Notes: a model not told the origin generated them from the letters alone. A stretch of 64,000 nucleotides of DNA from Pagrus major (GCF_040436345.1 NC_133234.1:12461446-12525445), one strand, 5' to 3'; shown: positions 28,431 to 40,219, counted from the stretch's first letter. A program made the numbers and translations.

Positions 28431-28739
28431 CCCTCCTTTCCATAAACCATGACATGATGCCCCCCCTCCTGCTGTGTGTCTCATGATCTGACCTCGCATT
28501 CTCGGGGCCCACATGGCTCCATGATGCTCGCATCCGTTGTTTTCGTCTCACGCTCTCATTTCGAGCAAACAGCCCCTTGTTATCAATCCTACCATCAGCT
28601 CTCAGCCCCAGCCTCCACGTCTCAATCCCTGGATAGACGGCGAGGTGGCCAGGAGCCCGTAACCATAGAAACCTCTGCCGCTGCCTGCTCGCTCGCTTAC
28701 CTGCTCTTGTATGAGCTGAAACAGGGAGCTTCTATCCAT
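12607..28739 (-). CDS. rhbdl1: rhbdl1, rhomboid-like 1 (5' five coding exons; 3' part off the left edge)
   Basis: Coding exons in transcript order: 28739-28701, 21684-21526, 14099-13875, 13016-12868, 12719-12607 (39, 159, 225, 149 and 113 bp). All junctions are GT-AG and frames join cleanly to 228 codons plus one base. Exon 1 encodes only [13 protein letters not shown]. Exon 2 carries an EF-hand-like segment (LDPDNTGF, residues 14-21). Exon 3 holds [15 protein letters not shown] and a cytosolic linker, ending in the first membrane helix (about 132-149, continuing into exon 4). Exons 4-5 carry [16 protein letters not shown] (luminal L1 loop with the rhomboid WR pair, 180-181) and [20 protein letters not shown] (192-211). 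The wording is closer to mammalian RHBDL1 than to RHBDL3. Rhomboids are intramembrane serine proteases; the substrate of RHBDL1 is not well established. The GxSG serine and catalytic histidine exons are not found in 1-12606, so the gene continues leftwards. The ATG has T at -3 and G at +4, a weak context. Identity is very likely; the transcript 5' end is uncertain. Confidence 0.95.
13017..13874 (-). other. rhbdl1 intron 3
   Basis: An 858-bp intron between the exon ending IVTIVQ and the one starting IIVFMCYG. Its donor is GTGAGA and its acceptor TTGCAG. I see a 12-base T run near 13523 and nothing else. Confidence 0.9.
14100..21525 (-). other. rhbdl1 intron 2
   Basis: A 7.4-kb intron. It contains GT/CA microsatellites at 15605-15626, near 19180-19200 and at 21481-21508, the last starting 17 bases inside the donor. 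The 169-codon reverse frame at 20267-20776 has no recognisable domain or exon structure. No gene or clear mobile element is seen. Confidence 0.85.
25435..25575 (-). repeat. fragment of the dispersed repeat family also seen at 7110 and 37330
   Basis: tctttgggttttgaactatt followed by gaggatgtcac..tgagctt and gattgacatttttcac aligns by eye with 7120-7250 and with the reverse complement of 37374-37490. It is old and degraded. Confidence 0.4.
28395..28428. repeat. (CA)n microsatellite
   Basis: About 17 CA units lie in rhbdl1 intron 1, roughly 270 bp inside the first exon. Confidence 0.95.
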
Positions 28740-29340
28740 ATACTGGCCAGGGAGGTGAGAGGAGCCGCCGAGGACAAGGGCATAGGGAGGAGCAAGAGAG
28801 GAGTGGTGGTGGTGTTGGTAAGGATGGGATAAGGTGGAGGGGGATGTGGTTGAGGTAGCAGCTGGTGCCTAAATCGTAGCGTCAGGCCCCTTTCGTAGCT
28901 GCTGCGTCCCCCCCTTGGTGATGGAGAGAGCCTGGTGAGCTCGGCCCCTGGCTTTTCCTCACTGGAGTACGAGCCGGCGCTGTGTGGCTCTGCGTCGGTG
29001 CTGAGAGTGTGGACGGCGCTGCAAATGGGCCGTGACTCTGCTCTGTGCCAGTGCAGCGTGGCGCGGCGGTAAACCCAAGCTTCAGCAGACGACGGGCAGG
29101 CACGCAGGCGAGGCAGATCCAGCAGCTCTCATTCACTCTCCTCCTCCTCCTCCTCACTCTCCTCTATCCCATTGCACTGGCTGCTGCCTCGCTCGCTCTC
29201 TCTCTCTTCCCTCTCCTCATACACACACTGCACCGCCTGCATACCAATGAGGCAGGGGAGGGAGGTGGCCTCTCTCTTCCAATCGGCGAAAGGGAAGGAG
29301 TGGTCTTGGGTTGCGGCTCCTCTCCTCACTACAAGTAAGG
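28740..29340 (-). promoter_or_regulatory. GC-rich 5' flank / probable promoter and 5' UTR of rhbdl1
   Basis: The stretch next to rhbdl1 exon 1 is much richer in G+C and CpG than its surroundings (for example 28890-29110). It also has a CTC-triplet run near 29138-29155 and CT-rich and CA-rich tracts. Its position and composition suggest the start region of rhbdl1. Read on the minus strand, the bases just before the ATG (about 28767-28743) look like a splice acceptor (a pyrimidine-rich run ending CCCTGGCCAG), so the coding exon may be preceded by a separate non-coding exon. No TATA box is clear. This is inferred from composition and position. Confidence 0.5.
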
Positions 29341-32300
29341 CGTCTCAGGGAGGGAGCAGGGGATGGGCTCCACTGCGGCTTTGCGCTTACTACTAGCACA
29401 GACCCCCCCTTAAACACACACACACACACACACACACTCACTGTCTGGTCTGTTACTGACAGGCGCGCGCACACAGACACATACACACACACAAACCCAC
29501 ACACTGTAAACAAGACTACTAATGCACAAGCATATGGTGAAATCCCAACCATGTGATTATTGTGTTAATTTTAGGCTTAGAGAAGACAAAAGCAAATGAA
29601 TGGGATGACAGACAACATAAAACTACTATGATAGCAATAGCACTGATGCCCCCAGAAGAAAACCATAGCCTGCTCGGCAACCCTTTACATCTCTGTTCTA
29701 ATTATAAGCACTGGCACATTAGCACATTGTATGCACTGCTGCACAATCAAGCGTACTCCCACCGCCTGACACACATGCACAAACATAAAATTGAATTAAA
29801 CTGTTTGGATGGCTCACTGATCCTCCAGTGAGCTCAAGTGAATACCACTACAATCATAAGGCAAGACCAGAACCCTCAGCACAATAGTTCACTACAAGAA
29901 ATGCCAGAACAAAGGCTCTTTTTATGCTAATCTGATGCATAATGATGAGAGTGGCATGCAGGGAGCAGAGCGGGAGGGTCAGAACACACGAATGATGAAA
30001 AGGAACTTGTTACTGCTCGTGTGGGAGGCAGGCAGTCACTAAAACCCACTTTAAAAGGTGTTTTCTTTCTGCACAAATCCGCAGTGACCCCTCCTCTTCA
30101 GGACAATGGTGGCGAGGGGGGACGTAAATCTTAACTCATAAGAAACAGACTTAAATGCCCCGGAGATGAATGTAGCTGAGGGTGTCATGTGGGGCTGCGA
30201 CCCGGTGATGACTTCAGTGCACATGATGGTTGAAGCGGAGGTGTTTTCTTGTCCTCTGCACGGTTTGTGTGAGATTTACCACCTTAGCCTCTGGCTTGGT
30301 GACAAACAGTGCCTCTGCCTGTTTAAGCACCATAATTGCACCAGATGTTTGGACATTTCTCACAGGCGGGAAGGCTTATAAATCCTTCTCAATGTGAGAA
30401 AAACGTTCAAAATATCTGGACCTACTCATTATAGCCGTGTATCTTCTTTATTGGCTCCGACTAAGGCTGCTGACTTTATGAAGCCACAGATAACTGCTGT
30501 GTTTGTCCTAATTGATTGGGCCTAGGCCACCTTGAACATGGCAGAGCTCCTAGTGTTTCCATTTGTCACTTTCCATTATCCTTACCTGACACACTCTTGT
30601 TTAAACGAAACCTTAATAATGGCCGTCCAAGTCTGAAGGAACAACAGAATTCCCTTCGCTACGAGGAAGGACTGAAGTCACTTCATGGGGTTCTTTGTTC
30701 TACAACTAATCAATGTTTGGAATTAATTTGTCTCCAATACTCTATGGTTGGGAGCATGAATGAGACAAATCTAATTATAAGGTCACTGCTGGAGGATTTT
30801 CAAACTGCAATAAGTAAGACAAATTGAAAGAACAGCCAAAACAATGACAGAAAACAAAACAAAACCATCTTGAGAAAAAAATGAGTTATTATGTGCTGTA
30901 TAAATAACACCAGCACAACATAAAATAGCCAAATAAACGTCGCACCATTCAATCACACAATATCAAATGCATAAAAGGCTTTGATGAAGCAAAAATGGCA
31001 GAAGAAGCAGGTAAACAGCATCTCCAAATATATGAACAAGATGCCAACGAGGCTCACAGCCCCACCGAGGGTCATGCCAGTATCACCGTTTGCATTACGC
31101 TGCCACCGAGTGACATTATCCAGATGACTGACAGAGCAAGATAAGCCTCCGGTGAAATATGGTCCCCGGTGCCTGAAGCGTCCCCAAATGAATGGCCTCT
31201 CATGAGCCTGACTAAACCCTTCATGTTCTATTCAGTGCTGGTGGATGGATTCAGACGGCAGGATGAACCCAGGCCGCCTGCTCCTCTTTAACAAGGCCTG
31301 AGAGCAGCAGACGAAACACTGGCCGGTCTAGACCCCGTGCAAGAGCAGGGGAGAGAATAACAAGGCCTTTCAGGGAGGCGGAAAGAAGCAGTAATTAGAC
31401 CGCCAGTCTGTGCTCTTCCTCACCAGCTTAATGACCTCGAGGTCCATAAGGCAGGTGTTTATTTATCGCTGTGTGGATAGTTAGCTATAAATGCATCCAG
31501 TGAGTCTTTAGTATGCTCAGGCTATGCCAGGATTTTAGCATGAGGGGTGCGTGTATGCTGATTTGTAAAGCAGCCACACAGCATGTGTATGCAAACTGCA
31601 GGGATTTGTCTATGTGCACCTTAAGCTCCTCCAACTTTACAGTCTGAGGATGAGTTGCACCGACGAGCTGAAATCCAACTCAGTCTAGACTTTTAGATGT
31701 CAGTAAAATAAGCCTCTGTGGTGTATTCAATTTAGATTGTTATTGCAACAAGGTTGCAATATTACAATATCTGGGAGCAATAAAGCCGGTAGTTGTCATA
31801 TTTCTGCAAGTCTTTTAAATATACAACCAGGCAACCTGCTAGAACTTGATCAAAGTTAAAACCTAGATGTGCAGTTTTCAGCCCTTTCTAAAGCAGATAC
31901 TTTATTATTACATGTATTGTAATATTTAACTTTACATAATAACACATAACAATAGGTTTGGCATGATTACCCAGCAAGCATACTTTATACACTTATATAG
32001 AGGGCTGTTACCTCACCCCTGAGAACTAAGAATGGCAGAAAAATGAATTTCCCCTTGTGTTTCATTCCTCTATGTAGAGCTACCTCTCAAGCTTGCTAGT
32101 TGAAAATGTGCGGTTCAGAATAATCATTTGTAGCTGCAGTCTAAAGGGGAAATGTTTAGTTGTATCTTTAATGAGCTGATTTTGGGTACAACGAGGATCT
32201 TTTTGAAATGTTCTGGTTTTGAATTTGTGGAACTGCATGGTATGATCTCTCATGTGACCACCTTGGGTGTTTTTACTGTCCAGTGTCTTGTATGCCCCTA

Positions 32301-33679
32301 TGGGCTGGGCGCCAGTTACTGAAAGATGTTTAAATAAACCAATTAAACAATATCTTACACATTTAGTTGAGGTAACTGGATTGGCATACTGCTACTAAAA
32401 AATAAAAGAGTTAAGCTTCTGTGTACTGAGTTGAATTCTGTCTGCGGCACAAGAAGTTGAGTTACAGAAAGCAATAACGAAAAATTACCACATTTCTTGT
32501 CGAAGTGGACCAACGGCAAACAGATTTCTCGGCATGTTTCTGTGGACGTACAAGTGAGGTGGAGCGCAGGAAATACTCTGGCCATTTATCACCTTGAAAA
32601 ACATTAAGGGGAAGGAGAAAATTAACAAATATTGGTTAAAGGAGTTGAGAGAGAAGAGATGAAAACTTCCCCCGCAAGACCTAACCACAACACTGAGAGT
32701 TAAAGTGATGATAGCACTCGTAAAGACTTCTGTTACTGCGTATGGGAATTAACACTAACACTAATCGTCAGTAAATTAAGAAGACATGTTGTTCTGGGGA
32801 ATTTCTGGAACCTGTCAACCTCAACTTATTGTGTGGATTAAAATAGATGGTGCTTCACACTCGTGCTGCTGAATGTCAAGCAGCAGCGATTGTGCAATAG
32901 AGGGAATCACCCGTATGAAGAAAAATGGCAGAAAAATGAATCAGGTCACTGAATGACACAGTTTTACTCCAAACTGCTCCACTTAGAGAATCTCTTGGGG
33001 ACAAAAGCAGCAAGGAAGGGGAAGTAGAGACTTAGAGGGAGGAGGTTGAAAAGGGGAGAGAATTAAAAAGGAGAAAGTGAAAAGAATGAGGGCTGTATTT
33101 GAATTTCTGTAAAAATGCCTTGATCTGAATTCATCTGGGTGCCGCACTTTCAGTCCCATCTCTGCAATATTCACATCCAACACGGGGGGCAGGTCTGCCT
33201 CCCAAACATCAAGCGCTATTTTTGACATTATCGTGTCACTTCCAGTTGGAGTTGAGCACAGGCTTTCTGAGCTGCTTCTTGATTAAGAGTCACAGCAGAG
33301 TAGTGATGTGTGAAGAGACCTCTGGTGTCTAAAGTTGCATCCTGCACTGGGGGCAGCCCTTTTGGCCGACATCCACATAAACAATCCACAGCGTATCCAA
33401 AGGCTGCTGACTAACCAGTCCCACCAGAGTTACCTGAAATAAACAGAGCTCATTCCTCCTGTACTGTCATTAAGACCGTGCTTACGACATATATCGACAA
33501 CATCACTTACTGTTGTCGATGCCAACATTTACTGTATTGTTTCTACTTTAATTGCTATCTAATATGATGCAAATATAACTGTCTGACTTAATCATATGCT
33601 CATTTTGTGTAGAAGTGTTACATTTAAATCAGGTCTGAGATTATATGGGATGTAAATAACACAATTAATTACTACTACC

Positions 33680-33722
33680 CAATTTCCCCCTCGGGGATCA
33701 ATAACGTGCTTCTGATTCTGAT
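33680..33722 (+). repeat. LINE-like 3' tail
   Basis: The sequence tttccccctcggggatcaat followed by aacgtgcttctgattctgat looks like the 3' end of common fish non-LTR retrotransposons (tttcccctcggggatcaataaag then short tandem tails). No coding part precedes it. Confidence 0.45.
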
Positions 33723-36642
33723 CAGTATTTAAGCAGCTACTGCCCTCTGTTGGTTAGAGCAGCTCTGACCAGAGGAGTGGAGCAGAAGACTTCTGTCTGC
33801 TCTTAAAAATGTGGCATATGTCTTGCATGAAAATCTACAAAAAACTAATCCTTTGGTATTTTCAGTGTAAAGTTTTGACATAATATCAGAACATAAAGTA
33901 AAAGGAAGAAAAGTAAATTCAAGAAATTTCTCATTGTGTTCAAAAGACAAGGGACAGTTTTATATAGTTTGAATTTTTTAAAGAAATATTCCAATTATAT
34001 TGAGTTCTACACATAACGAATAGCTACAGTTTAGTGGCAGGCTTTTTGCAGGAGCTTGTGTTACTCGTGTACTCTGCCTAAGTCTCTGAGAATTAAAGGG
34101 TCAAGGGTTGAAGTCAGGATTAGGGCTAAATGTAGCATTCTTGAACACCAATGCATCAGTGCCAAATCAGCTGTGATAGCTCGCAGTCAATATGTCACAT
34201 GTGTAGCATCACATAGGTAGTTTTAAAACTCTGAATTTTAGTTTTTAAGATTAATATGAAACATCAATGAAGCACCTCTGTTTGAAAGCCCTTCTTTTAA
34301 CTGTTGGACAAAAATGCTGTGTCATCTTGTAGCATGAGAGACAATGGCTTCTGTTAGAGTAATCTCTGCTGCTTTGACTGACAGCCCACAGGTGCTGACA
34401 CACCGCGTCCAACGACGAGCCTGTCATGTGAGAGGCGGTTTGACAGCTGACATTGTGGAAATAGTTACCTGCTCTACATGCTGAGATGAGGGAGGGTGTT
34501 TTCAGAGCGGGGGAATGGTAAGACGTTCACAAAGAACGCCTTGGTGCGGGCCGAACTGATGGGCCTCTATTGGCTCCATTTCGAAGCAGCAGTCAGCGCA
34601 GCACTTGACCACTGACACCTGCTCATGCATCCAAGTGTTGTCACAACTGTCAGAACCTCGGACACACACAAACACTTCCTCTATGGAGCACGCTCACACC
34701 CCTGCTGAACCAAGAACAAGTGTATTAAAAGTGCGAGTGTGTCAATGACTTGTTCTCACGAGGTACACTGTTAGTTTAATGCAGGTCTAATCACCGAGAC
34801 ATGAACAGTTTTATTTGTGGAAGCTGAACTAAATGATGTCCAGCTCAAAGGCACAACTGGCACTTTAAACCTGGACACATGCATATGTTGATGATAAATG
34901 CAAGTAGGGAAGATGCAACTGGTCAAATATTTTAAAACAAACAAGATGCAGATGACAGTAGAATACAGTATATATTGATTGGAAAAATTAACAATAAAAT
35001 GTCGTTTCAGGCTGTTTAGGAGGTTGCAATCATTTGTTTTCATGACTCTAATTGTAGTAAAGTCATCTGAGACTGTAGATACACAAACAAATTAGGTTTC
35101 TGGTTAATAACAGAAATTCCACATCCTGTCTACATCTTCAATTAAAAGCTGATTCAACTTGGATTTTTAAACAATTCATTTGTTATTTGATATCACGTTA
35201 TTTCACAATAAATCATTGTTATTTTCGATCGTTTTTGTTAGTTTTATTTATTGTTTGGTGCTGTGTATCTGTGACAATTTTGTTTTTGTTACATTATAGG
35301 TTCCTGCTGCTTATGATTTAATGTGTAGAGTAATTTCCCTTATTTTCTTGTCATCGTATGCTGTCTGATCTTAAATTATTGTTGTTGTATGGACCCCAGG
35401 ACATCTAGCAACCGCTTCAAGAAAGCTAATGGGGCACCAAATAACGAATAAAGGATAAAATGGAGGGAATTTCCCACCATATATTTTAGCAGTACGGTTG
35501 GAATGACTCACATTGTTTCTATGGTTTATAACAAAGAAAACATCCCTCTCACATTTTAATGGTACATTGGCCGGCCCGTCTACAGCACACAACAACTCTA
35601 CAAATTTACATCCTTGAAATAACAAAACTGCTCACAATCCCAAAGTCTGGCTTAAAGATTAAATCATAGTGTTGTGAAATTGCAGTCAAACATCGTTGCT
35701 GTTCCTTGTTTTGTTTATTTTTTATTGACTAGCTGAGTGACTTTGGGGTATTTACTCGTTTTGGATACATACTCAGTTCTTCAGAGAGCCGACTCTATAA
35801 CAACGTACTGTAAATGCATACACCAACAAATCTGATGAGCAAATACACTTGAGGATTGTTAATACATGTATTAAGTCTGCATGAAGCTAAATTATATTAC
35901 TGTAGTATTGAAAGGATTTTAACTACTGAATTTGTTTAAAGAGTGATCCATCTCCAATCTTCTGGGATTTTATTCACTTAGCATGAAGTTGTTATTCCTA
36001 AAGTGTAGAGCAACCCTGGGGATTAATAGCAGAAAAGTAATGATCAAATACACTACTTGTCCAGACCTTCTTTTCTTGCCACCAGAGTAAATAAAAAAGA
36101 TCTGATTTAATTTGCCCTTATCTGACTTTCAAGCTAGAGTAAATGACCATACAGTCTTCAAATCAAAGCAACTCAGAAAGAATGCTTTTAACGGAGCACA
36201 ATGTGATCTTGCACTGGATAGTTTTGGACCTTCTGACAGCTGATCCACAGTCCTGATATGGAGCACACTGAGGCCTTCAGTAGTGAAACGGTGAGTGACG
36301 TTACCAGAATATGTTGGGCCAGGGGCAGAGACTTAATAGGGTTTCAGGCAGCTAAAATTACAAACTGACATCAGATAAATTTAGAGGTGCGACGGTAAAA
36401 ACACACTGACAGGATGGTGTGGCCGTCTTCTGTAAATGTATGTGAGATATACCTCCCACTTAACTCTCTTCAACTTCTGACGAATAAACCAGCAATGGAT
36501 TAAGCATTATGTAACCTGAATATCTTTGCGCCTCAGACACTGACACGACCAAAGATTAACCTGGGAAGCTAGATTTCAGTGTGTTGGCAGCAGTATGACT
36601 GTATGACTGTACTGTATACACACCAATAATGGCACGAGGAAT

Positions 36643-36769
36643 ATCACACTTGTAGGTGTTCTCAGTCATCCAGGTCATGGTAATTCTAAGTGCTGTATCG
36701 TAGGCAACTGGACTGGTTTCTGAAACCAGTCCAGTTGCCTACGATACAGCACTTAGAATCACACTTGTA
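36643..36769. mobile_element. 103-bp palindromic insertion flanked by a 12-bp direct repeat
   Basis: The direct repeat atcacacttgta occurs at 36643-36654 and 36758-36769. Between them, 36683-36720 and 36722-36759 are perfect 38-base inverted copies separated by a single base. The left side carries an extra unpaired piece (ctcagtcatccaggtcatgg, 36661-36680). The wording resembles the end of a high-copy teleost repeat. The direct repeat indicates insertion of an already folded or inverted-duplicated copy. Confidence 0.8.
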
Positions 36770-36846
36770 CCATTTCCACAACACTTAGGCATTTTTGTAC
36801 TTGTGAAAATACTACTACTACTACTACTGCTGTATGTATAAAAATA

Positions 36847-37164
36847 GCTGGGCAATATATTTATAGTATATTGTTATAATGACATGAGACTATATATGGT
36901 GTTAGATTTCGGATATTGTTATATGGCATAAGTGTTGTCTTTTCCTGGTTTTAAAGGCTGAATTACAGTAAAGTGATTTGATTTCCTGAACTTACTACCT
37001 CTAATAATTACCTTTACCAACTTAGTCATTATATCCACATTACTGAACATTATCATCATAAACCTCATTGTGCTAATATTTTGTCAAAGTAACAATAGCC
37101 ATCCCTACAACGTTGTCACAATATTGTCAAACATATCTTGATATTTGATTTTGTTGCCCAGTCC
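36847..37164. repeat. interspersed repeat with inverted ends (ctgggcaata...ttgcccag)
   Basis: It begins gctgggcaatat and ends ttgttgcccagtcc, so the outer bases are inverted copies. Internal parts (atggcataagtgttgtcttt, cctggttttaaaggctgaat, acagtaaagtga) match a common fish repeat as I recall it. There is no coding capacity. Confidence 0.55.
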
Positions 37165-37329
37165 GAGCATTTATAAAGTGAGATATTAGGTAATTAGTAA
37201 CTGTATCAGAATACATCTTTAGAGTAACCCTTTCAACCCTGTGTATCACAATATAAAAATAGTTTAGTGTTATTTTATTAGATCACCCAGCCCTAAGAGT
37301 AATACTAATAATAACAGTTTGTAGTTTCA

Positions 37330-37650
37330 TATTAATTAGATTATTATTTTGATTATCGCTGAGTAGTTTATTGATCACTTGGTCTAAACAATGTCCATCA
37401 TAATTTCATAGAGCCCAATGTGACATCATCCAATTGCTTTTTCTTGTTGACCAACAGTGACAAACTGGGAGATATCAAATCCACTTTAATGGAAGATAAG
37501 GAGAAACAGCAAATCTCGCGTTTGAGCGGCTGGAATCATCAGAATTTTGGCCTCTGTGCTTAAAAAATGACTTCATGATTAATAAATCAACAAAATAGTT
37601 TCCAAGTGATAGTCTGTCAGTCGATTAATTGATTAATCAATCAATCTTTT
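37330..37650 (+). repeat. dispersed repeat, longest copy in the window
   Basis: It runs from gattattattttgattatcg to gattaattgattaatcaatc and includes gagcccaatgtgacatcatc. It has similarity by eye to 63855-64000 (same orientation) and to the reverse complements of 7110-7265 and 25435-25575. It is an old teleost interspersed family. Confidence 0.55.
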
Positions 37651-38249
37651 GAGACAGCCACACCACAAAGACACCAATCCTGAAATAAATAAAATAATAA
37701 TAAAGAAAGATTCCATCATGGACAACTCAACACCACTGGAGAGCCTAACAATAAATTATGCCCAATTATCAGGAACGCAACATAAAGCAGCTTAATAAAA
37801 TGTCCGGGTCATTAAGTTACATCTCATTATAGTGATAATTACTCTGATGGTGAGATGGGGCTCGGGAGGTCCAGTCAGCGTGGAGGACGTCCCTCTGTCG
37901 GCCGATGGAGGGAGTGGTCTAACCGAGGGAGAAGTGTGTGTTTGGCTGCTGCTTTTTCACCAGCGCTTCCTAAACGGGGCACGAGACAATAACACATCAC
38001 TCCGGACAATCGGTGACAAAAACAACGGACTATTACTCACCACTCCACCCCCCTAAAAAAAATACCAAAACACGCCGAAAGCTATTTGAGCTACATATGC
38101 CTCGAATAGGGCTGTGAAACAATAGGCATGTTGTTCATGTGACCACAGAGCCATTACTGTGTATTTACACACTATTCATATATCTAATCATCGCACAGCC
38201 TAATTATCTCCCTCCATCCTTCATCCTATCTCGCCATGCACATATTTTA

Positions 38250-38515
38250 TTCACTCAGTCACTCCAGCTCTCCTTACCCGCTTTATTCACTCATTCACCC
38301 GCTCATGTATTCACTCCTCCTCCCTCCCTCCCTCTCCTGTGCACTTGTGCCATAGAGTGTAACTCACCCTCTCATCTCCTCCCTCCCTCTTTAGTTCAGC
38401 TGGGAAAAAAACCCTCACTCCTTCACCCCTCCCTCCCTCCCCTTCCCTGTTTTCACTCATTCACTCCCTCATCGCTCACTAACCCACTAACTCACCCACC
38501 CTCCTGTTAAAACAC
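38250..38515. repeat. CT-rich low-complexity tract
   Basis: Strongly pyrimidine-biased plus strand with repeated ccctccct and cactcattcactc units. The 123-codon frame across it is compositional only. Confidence 0.7.
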
Positions 38516-39844
38516 GCGCACCAGAAAACAAAAACACAGTCATCAACTCCCTGTGAGGACACAGGTGGAGACAGAATGACAGAGGCACTGACATTTTCCT
38601 CAACTTAATTTGGATTATCTACATTATTTATCGGCTCTATTTACAAAACACACAGGTGAGATTTTAAGGTAAATAGGCATAATGTTTTTTGAACAGTGGA
38701 CACTTCACTGCTTCATAGTGTCCCAGTGTAGTCTGAACTGTAGAGGACCCACCTCTCTGACAAACTGCCTGCTTCTCTTGCACCACTGCCTATGATGTGG
38801 ATGAGGACAGGAATGTGGTTGTTATCCATAAAAATAGTGTCCACTAACTCTGATAATCATGCCACAAAACTCGGGGGAAAGCAATCCTCCAGTGGCTGTG
38901 ACTTTCATATAGGAATCAAAATGGCGTTGCAGGGAGGGACATTAGACCAGATATTAAAATAAAGAATAAAACAGGAGAATTATAGTAAAGTTTGTAATTT
39001 GGGATGTTTTTGTAGCTTTGGACCGGCACCACGGACCCTCATCAAAATGAGGAGAGCCAGATCTCAAACCTGTTATTGACAGAGATCTGATGCGCCAGTT
39101 CCTGAACAAAAGAAAGCCATCACTGCGCCCTACATTGAAGGACTTTGGTGTCGGCTGCAGTCCCCCTTACAGCTGGACCCACACCTGGTCACACAACAGC
39201 CACTCACACCCACATCCGAAATGTGGTGATCGATTTTATGATGTGCTATCAGAATCCCTGATCTTTGGAGGTGTTGGCAACTTTCCTGACAATGGAGCTC
39301 GAGTGGCGACTGCCATAGTGACAGTTATAAGCAATTCTGTCCAAAAAACAGCAAACACAGCGAAGCCATCCACCCTGTTCCAACCTATATGAACCCATAT
39401 TATCGTCCCAAACGTCACCTGTGACTTAGATATTGTGACAATTAATTTATAGCAGGTTTAACACTAAATAATCTCGACCACGTCACTCAAAGTCAATGGC
39501 CGGACTGTGTTAGTTGGGAAAATGTATCGATGTATTAAAAGCAAAAACGGAAACCTGGAGCGACTGAACCGCGTGCATCCGTTGGAGCATAGATTCAATT
39601 TCGACATGCATTCAATGATTTGGGCCCAGGTTCCGTCTGTTTGGGTCAATTTAACGCGAAATGTGCAAAATTGTTCACAGCACGCGTTACTTCCAGCCGG
39701 TTTTCTTGGAATAAAAGTTGTTCGCCGGCGCGGCTGAGCGAAAACAAGTGTGTCCCCGTGAAGCTCAATGTCTCTGCTATCAGCCCATAATGTTTTGTGG
39801 ATCAGTTCTCCGCCGTAGTTTTTATATTTGTCGGGAGTTGGAGG

Positions 39845-40048
39845 ATGAAGAAACACAAACGGGACGGCGCCAGTTCCATGGAGTCCGCTACATCAGCTGC
39901 TGGCAGTTGGTGTTCTCAATCACGTCCGCAGAAAGGCTTCATAGGCTCACTGGAGCGCCTGTGGAATAAGACACTTAAGTGGTCCGGTGTATTGACGCGT
40001 CACTTTGCGTGGACAATTATTACAATATTTTTACTATATCAACAGTAA
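39845..40048 (+). other. short open frame with a C-terminal hydrophobic segment, upstream of the histone gene
   Basis: A 67-codon frame starts at an ATG with A at -3. Its first half is polar and basic (MKKHKRDG...RPQKGFIG) and its last third is hydrophobic (HFAWTIITIFLLYQQ). It looks like a small tail-anchored peptide, or the first exon of a type II membrane protein, because CA|GTAAGC at the stop could act as a splice donor. I do not recognise the family. It overlaps the H1 box and the probable histone promoter or 5' UTR, so it may be an upstream ORF or chance. Confidence 0.2.
39851..39857 (+). promoter_or_regulatory. H1 box (AAACACA) upstream of the linker histone
   Basis: AAACACA is the conserved promoter element of H1 histone genes, including H1.0. 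It lies 363 bp before the ATG. If it works about 100 bp from the start site, the 5' UTR would be around 250-300 nt. A seven-base motif alone is weak; its position in the GC-richer block just upstream of the gene supports it. Confidence 0.45.
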
Positions 40049-40219
40049 GCGTTACATTTTCCGCCTACTGGTACTTTTTTTTTTTTTTGGGAAAAGCTTT
40101 ATTTGTGGCCGAGCAGACGTATCGCTGTTTCCTGACGCCCTGGTGTATCAGCTGAGCCGGGTGAAATTACACCTCCAGGACTTTTTTTTTTGGTCAACTA
40201 ACTCAAAAGAAAAGTCACC

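Larger units (their letters stand above)
21685..28700 (-). other. rhbdl1 intron 1
   Basis: A 7.0-kb intron separates the 13-codon first exon from the EF-hand exon. It includes a purine-rich stretch (about 23680-24960), an old repeat fragment (25435-25570) and a CA microsatellite (28395-28428). No other gene is supported. Confidence 0.85.
29341..39700. other. intergenic region between rhbdl1 and the linker histone gene
   Basis: No gene is supported over 10 kb between two divergently transcribed genes. The region has a CA run (29416-29438), a LINE-like 3' tail (33680-33720), a palindromic insertion (36643-36769), a repeat with inverted ends (36847-37164), another dispersed repeat (37330-37650) and a CT-rich low-complexity tract (about 38250-38515). 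The remaining open frames are short and have no domain. Confidence 0.8.

Noticed and set aside
32983..33228. 81-codon minus-strand frame starting MSKIALDVWEADLPPVLDV
   Set aside because: Its first third looks protein-like but the second half is low complexity. There is no known family and no splice partners.
38139..38510. 123-codon plus-strand frame
   Set aside because: Encoded by CT-rich low-complexity DNA (runs of Ser, Pro, Leu, His); compositional artefact.
39464..39856. 130-codon minus-strand frame upstream of the histone gene
   Set aside because: No recognisable domain, it overlaps the probable histone promoter, and there is no supporting start context.
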